NCBI RefSeq assembly: GCF_003675855.1
Contig: NZ_RCIH01000007.1
Span: 186,001-250,000, forward strand
From: Halostella salina
Lineage (GTDB): Archaea > Halobacteriota > Halobacteria > Halobacteriales > Natronoarchaeaceae
Reading direction: 5' to 3'
DNA: 64,000 bases
In this document: one piece after another, positions 23,289 to 33,937 of the stretch
How the letters are laid out: each line of letters opens with the position of its first letter
How positions within the stretch are numbered: the stretch's first letter is position 1
Position numbers and translations under genes: made by a program
The notes under the pieces: generated by a model
What the model saw: the letters and a program-made list of their open reading frames with translations, nothing else
Databases searched by the model: none
Told to the model about the DNA's origin: nothing

Positions 23289-25976
23289 ATGGACCCGGCG
23301 CTGGGACCCCCCGAGAAGATGGCCGAGCGGGTCGAGGACCTGACGCCGATGATGCGCCAGTACCACGACCTCTGTGCGCGCTACGACGACTCGCTCGTCC
23401 TGTTTCAGGTCGGGGACTTCTACGAGACGTTCTGCGAGGCCGCCGAGACGACCGCCCGCCTGCTGGAGATCACACTCACCGAGCGCGAGGACAGCACCGG
23501 CACGTACGCGATGTCCGGCATCCCGATGGACAACGCCGAGTCGTACATCGAGACGCTGCTCGACGCGGGCTACCGCGTCGCCGTCGCCGACCAGGTGCAG
23601 GAACCCGAGGAGACGACCGGCGTCGTCGACCGCGCCGTCACGCGGATCGTCACGCCCGGCACGCTCACCGAGGACGAACTGCTCGACACCGACGACAACA
23701 ACTTCGTCGCCTGCCTGACGGAGTCCGGCGCGGGCGGGGACGCCGAGTACGGGCTCGCCCTGCTCGACGTGTCGACGGGCGACTTCTACGTGACGAGCGC
23801 CGACTCGACCGCGACGGTCGCCGACGAGGTGAGCCGCTTCGCGCCGCCCGAGGCCATCGTCGGCCCGAACGTGCGGACCGGCGCGAGGGAGGCGTTCGAC
23901 GCGGACTGCATGGTGACGCCGTACGACGAGGCCGTCTTCGAGAGCGACGCCGCCCGCGAGAAGGTCGGCGCTTACTTCGGCTCGCCGGACCGCCTGCTGG
24001 CCGCCGACGCCGAGATCCGGGCCTGCGGCGCGCTGCTCGCGTACGCCGAGTACGCCCGCGGCGGGCAGGACGGTCACCTCGGCTATCTCAACCACCTGAC
24101 GCGGTACGACCCGCGCGAGTACATGCTGCTGGACGCCGTCGCCCTGGAGAGCCTCGAACTGTTCGAGCGCCGCGGCGTCCACGGGGCGGAGGGCGCGACG
24201 CTGGTCGACGTGCTGGACGAGACGGCCAGCGCCGTCGGCAGCCGGAAGCTGAAGGACTGGCTCCGCCGCCCGCTGATCGAGCGCGACCGGATCGCGGCGC
24301 GCCACGACGCCGTCGCGGAGCTGACCGAGCGCGTCCGGACGCGGGAGGCCCTCCACGAGCGCCTGCGGGACGTGTACGATATCGAGCGGCTGGTCGGCCG
24401 GATCTCCCGCGGCCGGGCGAACGCCCGGGACCTCCGGTCGCTGCAGGAGACGCTCGAAACCGTTCCAGACCTGAAGGAGCACCTCGCCGACGCCGACTGC
24501 GCCCCCCTCCGTGACCTCCGCGAGGGGATGGACGACCTCGCCGACGTGCGGACGCTGATCGGCGACGCCGTCCGCGAGAACCCGCCCGCCGAGATCACGG
24601 AGGGCGACCTGATCCGCGAGGGGTACGACGACGAACTCGACGACCTGCGCGAGACGGAGCGTTCGGGGAAGGCGTGGGTCGACGACCTCGAAGCGCGCGA
24701 GCGCGAGCGCACCGGCATCGACTCGCTGAAGGTCGGCCACAACTCGGTCCACGGCTACTACATCGAGGTGACCGACGCCAACCTCGACCGCGTACCCGAC
24801 GACTACACGCGCCGGCAGACGCTGAAGAACGCCGAGCGCTACTACACGCCCGAACTGAAGGAACGGGAGGACGAGATCATCCGGGCCGAGCAGCGCGCCG
24901 ACGAGCTGGAGTACGAGCTGTTCCGCGAGGTGCGGGGCGACGTGGCCGCCGAGTCCGAGCGGATCCAGCGGCTCGCGGACGCCGTCGCGGAACTCGACGC
25001 GCTCGTCTCGCTCGCCGAGGTGGCCGCCCGGTACGGCTACGTCCGCCCCGAGCTGGTCGACGACCGGATCCGGATCGAGGGCGGTCGCCACCCCGTCGTC
25101 GAGCGGACCCAGGAGTCGTTCGTCCCGAACGACGCCGCCTTCGACCGCGAAAACCGGGTCGCGGTCGTGACGGGGCCGAACATGAGCGGCAAGTCGACGT
25201 ACATGCGCCAGGTCGCGCTGATCGCCGTGCTCGCACAGGTCGGGAGCTTCGTCCCCGCGGAGTCGGCCGAACTCCGGATCGTGGACCGCGTGTTCACCCG
25301 CGTCGGCGCGAGCGACGATATCGCCGGCGGGCAGTCGACGTTCATGGTCGAGATGACCGAGCTGTCGGAGATCCTGCGCTCGGCCACCCCGGACTCGCTG
25401 GTGCTGCTCGACGAGGTCGGCCGCGGCACGAGCACGACCGACGGCTACGCCATCGCGCGGGCGGTCACGGAGTACCTCCACGACGAGGTGGGCGCGACGA
25501 CGCTGTTCGCGACGCACCACCACGACCTGACCGAAGTCGCCGCCGACCTGCCGGGCGCGTTCAACCGCCACTTCGCCGCCGAACGCGTTGGCAACGCCGA
25601 GGACGGCCCGGACGACGCTGGCGACCGCGAGGTGACATTCAGCCACGAGATCCGGCCGGGGGCAGCGACCGCCTCGTACGGCGTCGAGGTCGCCAGCATG
25701 GCCGGCGTGCCGGACGCCGTGGTCGGCCGAGCGCGTGACCTGCTCGACGACGAGGGCCCGGCCGACGGCGATGCGACTTCGCGGACCGCGCCGCCGGCGG
25801 ACGCCGCCGGCGAAGCCCCGGCTCGGACGACCGACGACGACCCCGCCGTCGCGACCGACGGCGACCCGGACGTGCCGCTGTCCGTCGCCGAGCGGCTGCG
25901 CGCGACGAACGTCGCCGACACGACGCCGATGGAGGCGCTGCGGCTGCTCGACGAACTCCAGCGGGAACTGGAGTAG
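23289..25976 (+). CDS. mutS: DNA mismatch repair ATPase MutS (copy 1)
   Basis: An 895-residue MutS. The mismatch-reading Phe-x-Glu is present as VGDFYETF (Phe44, Glu46), followed by the connector, lever and clamp domains, Walker [11 protein letters not shown] near residue 627, and [14 protein letters not shown] as Walker B and signature. A low-complexity acidic linker (about 835-870) comes before the C-terminal dimerisation helices. All catalytic parts are intact, so it should recognise base mismatches and small loops. NucS is encoded 480 bases downstream and a second MutS 5 kb away. Confidence 0.96.
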   Translation: MDPALGPPEKMAERVEDLTPMMRQYHDLCARYDDSLVLFQVGDFYETFCEAAETTARLLEITLTEREDSTGTYAMSGIPMDNAESYIETLLDAGYRVAVADQVQEPEETTGVVDRAVTRIVTPGTLTEDELLDTDDNNFVACLTESGAGGDAEYGLALLDVSTGDFYVTSADSTATVADEVSRFAPPEAIVGPNVRTGAREAFDADCMVTPYDEAVFESDAAREKVGAYFGSPDRLLAADAEIRACGALLAYAEYARGGQDGHLGYLNHLTRYDPREYMLLDAVALESLELFERRGVHGAEGATLVDVLDETASAVGSRKLKDWLRRPLIERDRIAARHDAVAELTERVRTREALHERLRDVYDIERLVGRISRGRANARDLRSLQETLETVPDLKEHLADADCAPLRDLREGMDDLADVRTLIGDAVRENPPAEITEGDLIREGYDDELDDLRETERSGKAWVDDLEARERERTGIDSLKVGHNSVHGYYIEVTDANLDRVPDDYTRRQTLKNAERYYTPELKEREDEIIRAEQRADELEYELFREVRGDVAAESERIQRLADAVAELDALVSLAEVAARYGYVRPELVDDRIRIEGGRHPVVERTQESFVPNDAAFDRENRVAVVTGPNMSGKSTYMRQVALIAVLAQVGSFVPAESAELRIVDRVFTRVGASDDIAGGQSTFMVEMTELSEILRSATPDSLVLLDEVGRGTSTTDGYAIARAVTEYLHDEVGATTLFATHHHDLTEVAADLPGAFNRHFAAERVGNAEDGPDDAGDREVTFSHEIRPGAATASYGVEVASMAGVPDAVVGRARDLLDDEGPADGDATSRTAPPADAAGEAPARTTDDDPAVATDGDPDVPLSVAERLRATNVADTTPMEALRLLDELQRELE

Positions 25977-26019
25977 CGGTCCGACAGCCACTTGCCCGTC
26001 CCGCCCCGACGGATCCGCC

Positions 26020-26427
26020 GTGAACCCCGACGACCTGGCCCGCGAACTCACCGGGACGGTCGCGGGCGGCCTCGGCGTCGACCCCGACTACGCGCGGGGC
26101 AGCGTCCCCTGCGCGCGGTGTCACCGGAACGACGCTGCCGTCGACCGCGACGAGGGCGACGGCTTGCTCGAAGCGGGCGACGAAGTCACTGTCGCGTTCC
26201 GCCGCTACGAGGGCCACACGTGGGAACCGGTCGGCGTCTACTGCCGCGACCACGGCGTCGACGCCGTCGCCGACGCGATGCCGACGCTCGCGGAGGACCA
26301 GGCCGTCGTCGCCGCCGTGCTGGAGCCGACCGGCTACCGCGACCCGCTCGACGGCCACCACCCGAACGCGCTCTCGCTCGGCGGGGTGGCAGTGCTCGAC
26401 GCCAGCCCCGCCGGCGAGGGGTACTGA
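26020..26427 (+). CDS. Zinc-binding conserved protein, unknown
   Basis: A 135-residue protein starting at GTG 26020. A CARCHRND knuckle (near residue 28) and YCRDHG (near 70) together give a C-x2-C...C-x2-H zinc site. It lies 43 bases after mutS, on the same strand, so it may be co-transcribed. It is probably a haloarchaea-specific family; no function known to me. Confidence 0.65.
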   Translation: MNPDDLARELTGTVAGGLGVDPDYARGSVPCARCHRNDAAVDRDEGDGLLEAGDEVTVAFRRYEGHTWEPVGVYCRDHGVDAVADAMPTLAEDQAVVAAVLEPTGYRDPLDGHHPNALSLGGVAVLDASPAGEGY

Positions 26428-26457
26428 CGCCCCGACGGTACCCGCCCCTCGCCACAG

Positions 26458-27198
26458 TTACGGCGGAGACAGCGCGACGAACTCCAGCCCCTTCTCTTCC
26501 AGCAGCCGCCGCGCGCGGTCCGTGACGGAGGGGGCGACGAGCAGTCCGCGGACGCTCGCGTCGGCGTGGAGCGAGCGCTCCAGCGCGTCGACGTAGCGGC
26601 CGAGCTGGCCGACCGCGTCCGGGCCGACGCGGCGGCGCTTGAGTTCGACGACAACGGTCCGGCCGTCGGCGTCCTCGCCGTAGATGTCGACCGCGCCGGC
26701 CGGCGTCTCGCGCTCGGTCGCCAGCGGCGCGAACCCGTCCTCGATCAGTTTGGGGTCCGCGAGGATCCGCTGCCGGAGGTCCTCCTCGGTCCCCTCGACC
26801 GCCAGCTCGTGGCCGTCGGTCAGGTCGAACGCGGACACCTGGTCGACGCGCTCGAACGCGACGACCAGCTCCTCGTCGGGCGACGAGCGGACGCTCCGGA
26901 CGCGGAGCTCGCCGGCCTCCGTGAGCGACGGCTCGTGGGTACAGCCCGGCGGCTGCCAGTTGACGGGCTTCTGTCCCTCGTCGGTGTGGACGAGGATCGT
27001 CCCGTCGGGCTTGAGCATGACGTGGCGGTCGCCCGGGCCGAGCTGGCTGGCGGCGCGGCCGTCGTAGTCGACGGTGCACCGGCCGAACAGGGTGACGAGC
27101 GCGCCGGCCGCGACGCCGTCCTCGACGGTCGCCAGCGCCTCCTCGGCGCTGGGGTTCCGGAGCGTCACGTCGGTCGAACGTCGGCCGCTTGCAGTCAC
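26458..27198 (-). CDS. nucS: Endonuclease NucS/EndoMS
   Basis: A 246-residue nuclease. The N-terminal half is the DNA-binding/dimer domain; the C-terminal half holds the PD-(D/E)xK site: Asp171 in AVDIYGED, Glu185-x-Lys187 in VVVELKRRR, and Gln198-xxx-Tyr202. In Thermococcales the enzyme cuts both strands at mismatches, and in actinobacteria it replaces MutS-MutL repair. Here it lies beside mutS, in convergent orientation. Length and motifs are those of a functional enzyme. Confidence 0.95.
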   Translation of the reverse strand: MTASGRRSTDVTLRNPSAEEALATVEDGVAAGALVTLFGRCTVDYDGRAASQLGPGDRHVMLKPDGTILVHTDEGQKPVNWQPPGCTHEPSLTEAGELRVRSVRSSPDEELVVAFERVDQVSAFDLTDGHELAVEGTEEDLRQRILADPKLIEDGFAPLATERETPAGAVDIYGEDADGRTVVVELKRRRVGPDAVGQLGRYVDALERSLHADASVRGLLVAPSVTDRARRLLEEKGLEFVALSPP

Positions 27199-27244
27199 TG
27201 CCCCGGCGTAGGGGGCGAGCGACCAAAAGCGGCCCGCGTTCGGG

Positions 27245-27805
27245 CTACGTCACGGCGATCACCTCCCGCCGGTCGCCCGCGCGTCGCCTAACGCGCTCGG
27301 CGAGGTAGGCCACCGCCTCGTCGCGGGTGAGCGCACCGCGGTCGGTCAGGTCGGCAACGACGCCCTTCGTCGCGCGGAACCAGCGCCGGACCCGCGGACC
27401 GCCGTACGGCCCGCCGTCTGGATCGACGGCGACGAGCGCGCCGGCCGACACGTCGGGCGCGACGCCGGGGAGACCGAACCACAGCGGCAGGTACGCCGTC
27501 ACCCTGTAGTCGGGAGCGACGACGAACAGCGCCTCGTGCGTTCGGAGGTCGACCGCGTCGACGACGCCGTCGAAGTCGCGGCCGACGGCGGTCGGCCGGC
27601 GCTCCACGGGGCGGGGATCAGCTTCGGGTGCGGAACCAGTGAGCGGCCCCGGACTCCGGCGGCTGCTGGCGGCTCCGGGCCCGCCGAACGGCGTCCCGGC
27701 GGTGATCCGGCGGGCGAGCGAGCAATCGGTGCCGCCCCAGCGCGAGCGGTGGAGGTCGTAGTCGCCGTCGGGGCGCTCGTAGGCGACGAGGGCACGGTGG
27801 GCCAC
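27245..27805 (-). CDS. Conserved haloarchaeal protein (DUF6735-like)
   Basis: A 186-residue protein beginning MAHRALVAYERPDGDYDLH, a start I associate with the haloarchaeal DUF6735 family; the name is from memory and should be checked. A Pro/Gly-rich variable loop (about 40-70) interrupts an otherwise conserved-looking protein with a helical C-terminus. No catalytic motif is evident. Function unknown. Confidence 0.65.
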   Translation of the reverse strand: MAHRALVAYERPDGDYDLHRSRWGGTDCSLARRITAGTPFGGPGAASSRRSPGPLTGSAPEADPRPVERRPTAVGRDFDGVVDAVDLRTHEALFVVAPDYRVTAYLPLWFGLPGVAPDVSAGALVAVDPDGGPYGGPRVRRWFRATKGVVADLTDRGALTRDEAVAYLAERVRRRAGDRREVIAVT

Positions 27806-27861
27806 GGGGCCCGAGGTGGCTGCGTCACCCTACATAAACCTGCGTCGCTCGCCCGTCGCGG

Positions 27862-28188
27862 TCAGCCGCCCCACTCGCTGCCGACGTCGCCAGCGATGGC
27901 GTCGCGCCACTGGTCGAACCGCTCGGCGCAGTCCGGCGACTCCTCTATGTGGTCCACGAATCCGGCACCGGGGTCGGAAAGCGCCCCGCCGCAGAACGGG
28001 CAGCGGTCGGGGTCCGACCAGTCCGTTTCGGCGACCGACTCGACCTCCTCGTCCACGTCGGTGCGTGCGAGCACGTCGCGGACGGTCCCCGGGTCGGCGT
28101 CGACGGCGTCGGCCAGTTCCGTAGGTAAATCGTCAGGTCGTTCGGCCGCGGCGAGCAGTATCTCCCGTTCGGTCGTTTCGTCCACCAT
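27862..28188 (-). CDS. Helix-turn-helix plus zinc-finger protein
   Basis: A 108-residue protein. The N-terminal 45 residues resemble a winged-helix or HTH (TEREILLAAAERPDDLPTELADAVDADPGTVRDVLAR), and the C-terminal part has CPFCGG followed by a spaced His and Cys (HIEESPDC), a C2HC-like zinc site. A small transcription factor is the likely role. Confidence 0.65.
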   Translation of the reverse strand: MVDETTEREILLAAAERPDDLPTELADAVDADPGTVRDVLARTDVDEEVESVAETDWSDPDRCPFCGGALSDPGAGFVDHIEESPDCAERFDQWRDAIAGDVGSEWGG

Positions 28189-28304
28189 GACCGTCGTACG
28201 ACACGGAGGCGCAAAACCGTCGCCCCCGGTGTCGGGCGGGCGACCGCCCCGTGCCGGCCGCCCGCGACCAGCATCCCTTTGTCGCCGCCGGTCCGACCGC
28301 CGGT

Positions 28305-29312
28305 ATGGCCGGCACCGGGAAGGTCGACCGCGAGTTCTTCGAGGGGTACATCTACCCGCGGCTCGGGGCGGACCGGGCGGACGTGGCGCTCGGCCCGCGC
28401 CACGGCGTCGACTTCGGCGTGATCGACGCGGACGGCACGGCGGTCGTGACAGCGACTGACCCCGTCTCCGTCCTCCCGGACCTGGGGTGGGAGCGCGCCG
28501 CCCGCTTCGCGCTCGGGGTGATACTGGCCGACGTGGCCGTCTCCGGCCTGCCGCCGTCGCATCTCTCGGTCGCCTTCCACCTGCCGCCCGAAATGAACGA
28601 CGACGAGTTCGCCGCGGTGTGGGGCGCGATGGACGAGGCCCTCACCGACCTCGGCACCGCCGTCGTCACGGGCCACACAGCGCGCTACGCCGGCTGTTCG
28701 TTCCCCTGGGTCGGCGGCGCGACCGCGATGGCCGTCGGCGACCACGACGACGTGGTGCGCCCGGACGGCGCGCGGCCGGGCGACCGCCTGCTCGTCACGA
28801 CCGGCGCGGGCGTCGAGGCCGCCGCGATGTTCGCGTCGCTGTACCCGGACCAGATCCCGGCGGACGACGCCGCAGTGGACGCCGCGGCCGCCCGTCTCCC
28901 GGGCGTCGACCACGTCCGCGGGGCCGTCGCCGCGGCCGCCGCCGGGCCGGTCACCGCGATGCACGACGCGACGGAGGGCGGCCTCCACGGCGCGCTCCAC
29001 GAACTCGCGGGCGCGGCCCGCGTCCGCGTCGAGTTCGAGCGCGACGCGGTGCCGCTGCCCGACGACGTGCGAGCGGTCGCGGACGCCCTCGACTTCGACC
29101 CGTGGCGCGCGACGAGTTCCGGCACGCTGCTCGTGACGGCCCCGCCGGAGGCCGCCGACCGCGTCCTCGACGCCCTCCGGGGCGAGGGGCTGGCGGCTGC
29201 AGATGTGGGGAGAGTCACGGACGGCGAGGGGGTCGTCGCCGACGGCGAGCGCGTCCCGGAACCGGACGGCGACTCGTCGTGGCCGGTGTACGAACGGCTG
29301 GCCGGGGAGTAG
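28305..29312 (+). CDS. AIR synthase/HypE-related ATP-binding protein
   Basis: A 335-residue protein of the PurM/SelD/HypE/ThiL superfamily. An N-terminal half with TATDPVSVLPDLGWERAARFALGVILADVAVSGLPP and a C-terminal half with MHDATEGGLHGALHELA (residues about 224-240) match the AIR-synthase-related group. These enzymes use ATP to activate amide or phosphate groups. A thiamine gene follows on the same strand after 73 bases, which suggests, without proving, a link to thiamine or cofactor synthesis. Confidence 0.78.
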   Translation: MAGTGKVDREFFEGYIYPRLGADRADVALGPRHGVDFGVIDADGTAVVTATDPVSVLPDLGWERAARFALGVILADVAVSGLPPSHLSVAFHLPPEMNDDEFAAVWGAMDEALTDLGTAVVTGHTARYAGCSFPWVGGATAMAVGDHDDVVRPDGARPGDRLLVTTGAGVEAAAMFASLYPDQIPADDAAVDAAAARLPGVDHVRGAVAAAAAGPVTAMHDATEGGLHGALHELAGAARVRVEFERDAVPLPDDVRAVADALDFDPWRATSSGTLLVTAPPEAADRVLDALRGEGLAAADVGRVTDGEGVVADGERVPEPDGDSSWPVYERLAGE

Positions 29313-29385
29313 CCGCCCTCGGACCATCCGGGCCCGACAGCACGATCCCACCACCGCTTTGTACTACCAAGTGATACCACCGCGT

Positions 29386-30747
29386 ATGCGAACATCGGCA
29401 CCCATGGACCGACCGGTCGCCCTGACGGTCGCGGGGAGCGACTCGGGCGGCGGCGCGGGCGTACAGGCCGACATCAAGGCGATGGAGGCGGCGGGCGCGT
29501 TCGGCACGAGCGCCGTGACGGCGGTCACCGCCCAGCACACGCGCGGCGTCGAGCGAACCCACGTCCTCCCCGTCGAGGAGGTGACGGCGCAGTACGACGC
29601 CGTCGTCCGGGACTTCGACGTGGGCGCGCTGAAGACGGGGATGCTCGCGACCGCGCCGGTCGTCGAGGCCGTCGCAGAGCGCGTCGCCGACACCGACGCG
29701 CCGGCGGTGGTCGACCCCGTGATGGTCGCTGCGTCGGGCGACCGCCTGCTCGAACGCGAGGCGGAGCGGGCGTACGAGGAACTGGTCGCCGAGGCTGCCC
29801 TGGTGACGCCCAACGCCGACGAGGCGGCCGTTCTGACCGGGATCGACCCGGACAACGAAGTCGACCAGACGGCAGCCGCCGAGGAACTGCTGGACCTCGG
29901 AGCCGACGCGGCGCTCGTGACGGGCGGGCACGTCGGGGACGGCCGGGTCCGGGACGTGCTCGCCACCGAGGACGGCGTCGAGACCTTCGAGGGGCCGCGG
30001 ATCGACACCGACGCCACGCACGGCACCGGCTGCACGCTCTCGGCGGCGGTCGCGGGCCGACTTGCCGCGGGCGATTCGGTTTCCGAAGCGGTCGACCGCG
30101 CCGTCGCCCTCGTCGAGCGGGCGGTCCGCTACCACAACGACGTGGGCGAGGGGCCGGGCGCGGTCGACGGCCTCGCGGCGCTGCGCGAGCGGGCCGACCG
30201 CCAGCCGACAGCCGCCGCCGTCTCGGAGGTCGTCGACGCGTTCGTCGAGGCCGACGTGTCCCGGCTGGTTCCCGAAGTCGGCATGAACGTCGTCGGCGCG
30301 ACGCCGCGCGCGGAGGCTGTCGCGGAGACGGCCGCAGTCGAGGGACGGATCACCCGCACCCTCTCGGGCGTCGCGCCGAACCGCGGCGTCCGCTTCGGCG
30401 CGTCGAGCCACGTCGCGCGGTTCCTGCTCGCCGCCCGCGAGTTCGACCCGGGCCTGCGCTACGCGGTCAACTGCCGGTTCGACGACGCGGTGGCGGACGC
30501 GCTGGCCGGTCTGGACTGGACCGTCGCGGCGTACGACCGGAGCGCGGAACCGGAGGACGTGAAGACGCGGGAGGGGAGCACGATGGGCTGGGGCACCCGA
30601 CGGGCGTTCGAGTCGGTGCCGGACACGCCGGTCGCAGTCACCGACGCCGGCGAGGTCGGCAAGGAGGCCATCGTCAAGCTACTCGCGCCCGACGCCGGGA
30701 CACTGGTCGACCGCGTGCTGGCGCTTGACCGCGCGGTCGGGGAGTGA
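29386..30747 (+). CDS. thiD: HMP-phosphate kinase/thiamine-phosphate synthase ThiD-ThiN
   Basis: A 453-residue fusion. The ThiD part (residues about 12-275) phosphorylates hydroxymethylpyrimidine phosphate: VAGSDSGGGAGVQADIK is the N-terminal signature and ATHGTGCTLSAA the anion-hole motif. The ThiN part (about 285-453) joins HMP-PP and thiazole phosphate, replacing ThiE in archaea (VGMNVVGATPRA, REGSTMGWGTRRAFE). ATG 29386 fits a TATA-like stretch 25-30 bases upstream; ATG 29404 is possible. Confidence 0.95.
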   Translation: MRTSAPMDRPVALTVAGSDSGGGAGVQADIKAMEAAGAFGTSAVTAVTAQHTRGVERTHVLPVEEVTAQYDAVVRDFDVGALKTGMLATAPVVEAVAERVADTDAPAVVDPVMVAASGDRLLEREAERAYEELVAEAALVTPNADEAAVLTGIDPDNEVDQTAAAEELLDLGADAALVTGGHVGDGRVRDVLATEDGVETFEGPRIDTDATHGTGCTLSAAVAGRLAAGDSVSEAVDRAVALVERAVRYHNDVGEGPGAVDGLAALRERADRQPTAAAVSEVVDAFVEADVSRLVPEVGMNVVGATPRAEAVAETAAVEGRITRTLSGVAPNRGVRFGASSHVARFLLAAREFDPGLRYAVNCRFDDAVADALAGLDWTVAAYDRSAEPEDVKTREGSTMGWGTRRAFESVPDTPVAVTDAGEVGKEAIVKLLAPDAGTLVDRVLALDRAVGE

Positions 30748-30761
30748 ACCGCGGCGCTGTC

Positions 30762-31127
30762 TCACTCGCCGCGGAGCGCAGTGACCCAGTCGACCGCCGC
30801 CTCCACGGTCCACCCGGCCCAGTGCGCCTCGGCGACCGCCCACCCGACCAGCGTGGCGACGAGCGCCGAGAGCGCGCCGAGTTCGGGGTAGCCGACCCAC
30901 GCGGGAAGCAGCATGAACAGCATCTCGGCGGCCACGTCGGGCACGACACCCCGAACGACGCTCCCGACGGCGTTTCCGACCGCGTCGGCGAGTCCGCCGC
31001 CGACGTCGACCAGCGGGCCGTCCGCCCGGTCTACCGACGACGTGGCGTACCCCGCCCCGACCGACAGCAGGAGGGCAAACACCATGCCTGCGAACCCCGC
31101 CCGGACGCCCGCCCGTTTCGGTGGCAC
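30762..31127 (-). CDS. Small membrane protein
   Basis: A 121-residue protein with two to three hydrophobic segments (about 10-28, 55-82 and 86-105). It is convergent with thiD and divergent from the second mutS. No family recognised; the Gly/Ala pattern suggests a helix-packed membrane protein. Confidence 0.65.
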   Translation of the reverse strand: MPPKRAGVRAGFAGMVFALLLSVGAGYATSSVDRADGPLVDVGGGLADAVGNAVGSVVRGVVPDVAAEMLFMLLPAWVGYPELGALSALVATLVGWAVAEAHWAGWTVEAAVDWVTALRGE

Positions 31128-31210
31128 CGGTGGCCACTACGACCACCCGGGGGAATATAGCCTGTGGAAACCCGCAGGGTTTTAGCCCGCGACGGACCAG
31201 AGGGAGAGAC

Positions 31211-33916
31211 ATGACAGAGGCGACGGGGATCGTCGGGGAGTTCCTCGCCCTGAAGGAGGAGACCGACGCCGACCTGCTGGCGATGCAGTGTGGCGACTTC
31301 TACGAGTTCTTCGCCGACGACGCCGAGACGGTCAGCGACGAGCTGGACCTGAAGGTGTCCCAGAAGTCCTCCCACGGGTCGTCGTACCCGATGGCCGGCG
31401 TGCCGCTGGACGACCTGACGCCGTACCTGAAGGCGCTGGTCGAGCGCGGCTACCGCGTCGCCGTCGCCGACCAGTACGAGACCGAGTCGGGCCACGCCCG
31501 GGAGGTCACCCGCGTCGTCACGCCGGGCACGCTCCTGGAGACGACGGACGCCGACGCCCGCTACCTCGCGAGCGTCGTCGCGGACGGCGACGGCTACGGC
31601 CTCGCGTTCGCCGACGTGACGACGGGACGGTTCCACGTCACCGCGGTCGACGGCGACGACGCGACGGGACAGGTGCTCTCGGAGCTGTACCGGTTCGACC
31701 CCGTCGAACTGCTCCCCGGCCCGGAGGCCCGGAACGACGACGGCTTTCTGGACGCGGTCCGCGAGCGAGTCGACGCAGCCGTGACGCTCCACGACGCCGC
31801 CGCGTTCGCGCCGGGGCGGGCGCGCCACCGGACCCGCGAGCAGTTCGGCGACGAGGCGATAGACAGCGTCGGCGTCGACGCCGAGGGGCCGGCGGTGCAG
31901 GCCGCAGGGGCCGTCCTCGCCTACGTCGAGGAGACGGGGACGGGCGTGCTGGCGTCGATGACGCGGCTCCAGCCGTACCGCGGCGACGACCACGTCGAGG
32001 TGGACGCGACGACCCAGCGCAACCTCGAACTCACCGAGACGATGCAGGGCGACCGCTCGGGGTCGCTGTTTTCCACCATCGACCACACCGTCACCAGCCC
32101 CGGCGGCCGCCTGCTGAAGGAGTGGCTCCAGCGCCCCCGGCGCTCGGTCGAGACGCTGGAGCGCCGCCAGGCGAGCGTCGCCGCGTTCGCCCGCGCCGTG
32201 ATGGCCCGCGAGGGGGTCCGCGAGACGCTGGACGCCGCGGCCGACCTCGAACGCCTGGCCTCCCGGGCGAGTTCCGGGAGCGCCGACGCGACGGACCTGC
32301 TCAAGGTGCGGGACACGCTCGCCCTGCTGCCTGATCTGGTCGACGCCGTCGAGAACGACCCCGAACTCGCCGACTCGCCGCTGACCGAGACTGTCACCCG
32401 GCCGGACCGGGCCGGCGCGGCCGACCTGCGGACGACGCTCGACGAGGCGCTGGCCGAGGACCCGCCCTCGACCGTGACGCAGGGCGGCCTCCTGACGAAG
32501 GGGTACGACGACGAACTGGACGAGGTGATCGCGCGCCACGCGGAACTGAAGGAGTGGTTCGACACGCTGGAGGAGCGCGTGAAGGCCGAGACGGGGCTGA
32601 CCCACGTCACCGTCGACCGCAACAAGACCGACGGCTACTACGTGCAGGTCGGCAAGAGCGAGGCCGACCGGGTGCCCGAGCGCTTCGAGAACGTGAAGAC
32701 GCTGAAGAACTCCGAGCGCTTCGTCACCGACGAACTCGCCGAGAAGGAACGCGAGGTCCTCCGGCTGGAAGAACGGCGAGGCGATCTGGAGTACGAGCTG
32801 TTCCAGGAGCTCCGCGAGACGGTGGCCGACCGCGCCGAACTCCTGCAGGACGTGGGGCGGACGGTAGCAACGGTCGACGTGCTGGCCGCGCTGGCGACCC
32901 ACGCCGTCAACAACGACTGGACACGCCCCGACCTGCACCGCGGCGACGACCTCTCGATATCGGGCGGCCGCCACCCCGTCGTCGAACAGACCACCGAGTT
33001 CGTCCCAAACGACGCCGCGCTCGACGCCGACCGCCGGTTCCTCGTCGTGACCGGGCCGAACATGAGCGGCAAGTCGACGTACATGCGACAGGTCGCGCTC
33101 ATCACGCTGCTCGCGCAGGTCGGCAGCTTCGTCCCGGCCCGGGATGCGTCGGTCGGCGTCGTCGACGGCATCTACACCCGCGTCGGCGCGCTGGACGAAC
33201 TCGCGCAGGGGCGCTCGACGTTCATGGTCGAGATGCAGGAGCTGTCGAACATCCTCCACTCCGCCAGCGACGAGTCGCTGGTGATCTTGGACGAGGTGGG
33301 CCGCGGGACGGCGACGTACGACGGCATCTCCATCGCGTGGGCCGCGACCGAGTACCTCCACAACGAGGTCCGCGCGAAGACGCTGTTTGCGACCCACTAC
33401 CACGAGCTGACGACGCTCGCGGACCACCTCGCGGGCGTCGCCAACGTCCACGTCGCGGCCGACGAGACGGACGGCGACGTAACCTTCCTCCGGACGATCC
33501 GCGACGGCCCGACGGACCGCTCGTACGGCGTCCACGTTGCGGATCTGGCCGGCGTCCCGTCACCTGTCGTCGACCGCTCGCGCGAGGTGCTCGACCGCCT
33601 CCGGGAGGAGAAGGCCATCGAGGCGAAGGGGAGCGGTGGCGGCGGGAACGACGGCGGCACGAAACAGGTCGTCTTCGACGTCGGCAGCGGCGAACTGCGG
33701 GCGGCCGACGAGGACACTGGTTCCGACACGACCGCCGACGCGGCGTCAGCCGACCCCGGAGCCGACGACGCGGCCGCGGACGGCGGCCCTGACGCCGTCG
33801 ACCCCGACGCGGAGCGCGTGCTGTCGGCTATCGAGGACCTGAACGTCGACGAGACGCCGCCAGTCGAGCTGATGGCGAAAGTGCAGGAGTGGCAGGCGCG
33901 ACTGGACGACGAGTGA
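31211..33916 (+). CDS. mutS: DNA mismatch repair ATPase MutS (copy 2)
   Basis: A 901-residue MutS, clearly a paralogue of the copy at 23.3 kb. CGDFYEFF (Phe30, Glu32) is the mismatch-contact motif, Walker [11 protein letters not shown] lies near residue 613, and Walker B/signature is [14 protein letters not shown]. An acidic, low-complexity linker (about 800-865) comes before the C-terminal helices. The N-terminus is shorter and the connector differs from copy 1, so the two are old duplicates rather than a recent copy. TATA-like AATATAG lies at about 31,152. Confidence 0.96.
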   Translation: MTEATGIVGEFLALKEETDADLLAMQCGDFYEFFADDAETVSDELDLKVSQKSSHGSSYPMAGVPLDDLTPYLKALVERGYRVAVADQYETESGHAREVTRVVTPGTLLETTDADARYLASVVADGDGYGLAFADVTTGRFHVTAVDGDDATGQVLSELYRFDPVELLPGPEARNDDGFLDAVRERVDAAVTLHDAAAFAPGRARHRTREQFGDEAIDSVGVDAEGPAVQAAGAVLAYVEETGTGVLASMTRLQPYRGDDHVEVDATTQRNLELTETMQGDRSGSLFSTIDHTVTSPGGRLLKEWLQRPRRSVETLERRQASVAAFARAVMAREGVRETLDAAADLERLASRASSGSADATDLLKVRDTLALLPDLVDAVENDPELADSPLTETVTRPDRAGAADLRTTLDEALAEDPPSTVTQGGLLTKGYDDELDEVIARHAELKEWFDTLEERVKAETGLTHVTVDRNKTDGYYVQVGKSEADRVPERFENVKTLKNSERFVTDELAEKEREVLRLEERRGDLEYELFQELRETVADRAELLQDVGRTVATVDVLAALATHAVNNDWTRPDLHRGDDLSISGGRHPVVEQTTEFVPNDAALDADRRFLVVTGPNMSGKSTYMRQVALITLLAQVGSFVPARDASVGVVDGIYTRVGALDELAQGRSTFMVEMQELSNILHSASDESLVILDEVGRGTATYDGISIAWAATEYLHNEVRAKTLFATHYHELTTLADHLAGVANVHVAADETDGDVTFLRTIRDGPTDRSYGVHVADLAGVPSPVVDRSREVLDRLREEKAIEAKGSGGGGNDGGTKQVVFDVGSGELRAADEDTGSDTTADAASADPGADDAAADGGPDAVDPDAERVLSAIEDLNVDETPPVELMAKVQEWQARLDDE

Positions 33917-33937
33917 GACGGCGCAGCGGCGGCCGCG

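Noticed and set aside
22770-26051. A 1093-codon frame on the minus strand across mutS
   Set aside because: It is antisense to mutS, whose motifs are all present; the long frame is an effect of high GC. Only its last 120 codons (22770-23132) are a real gene, the thioredoxin.
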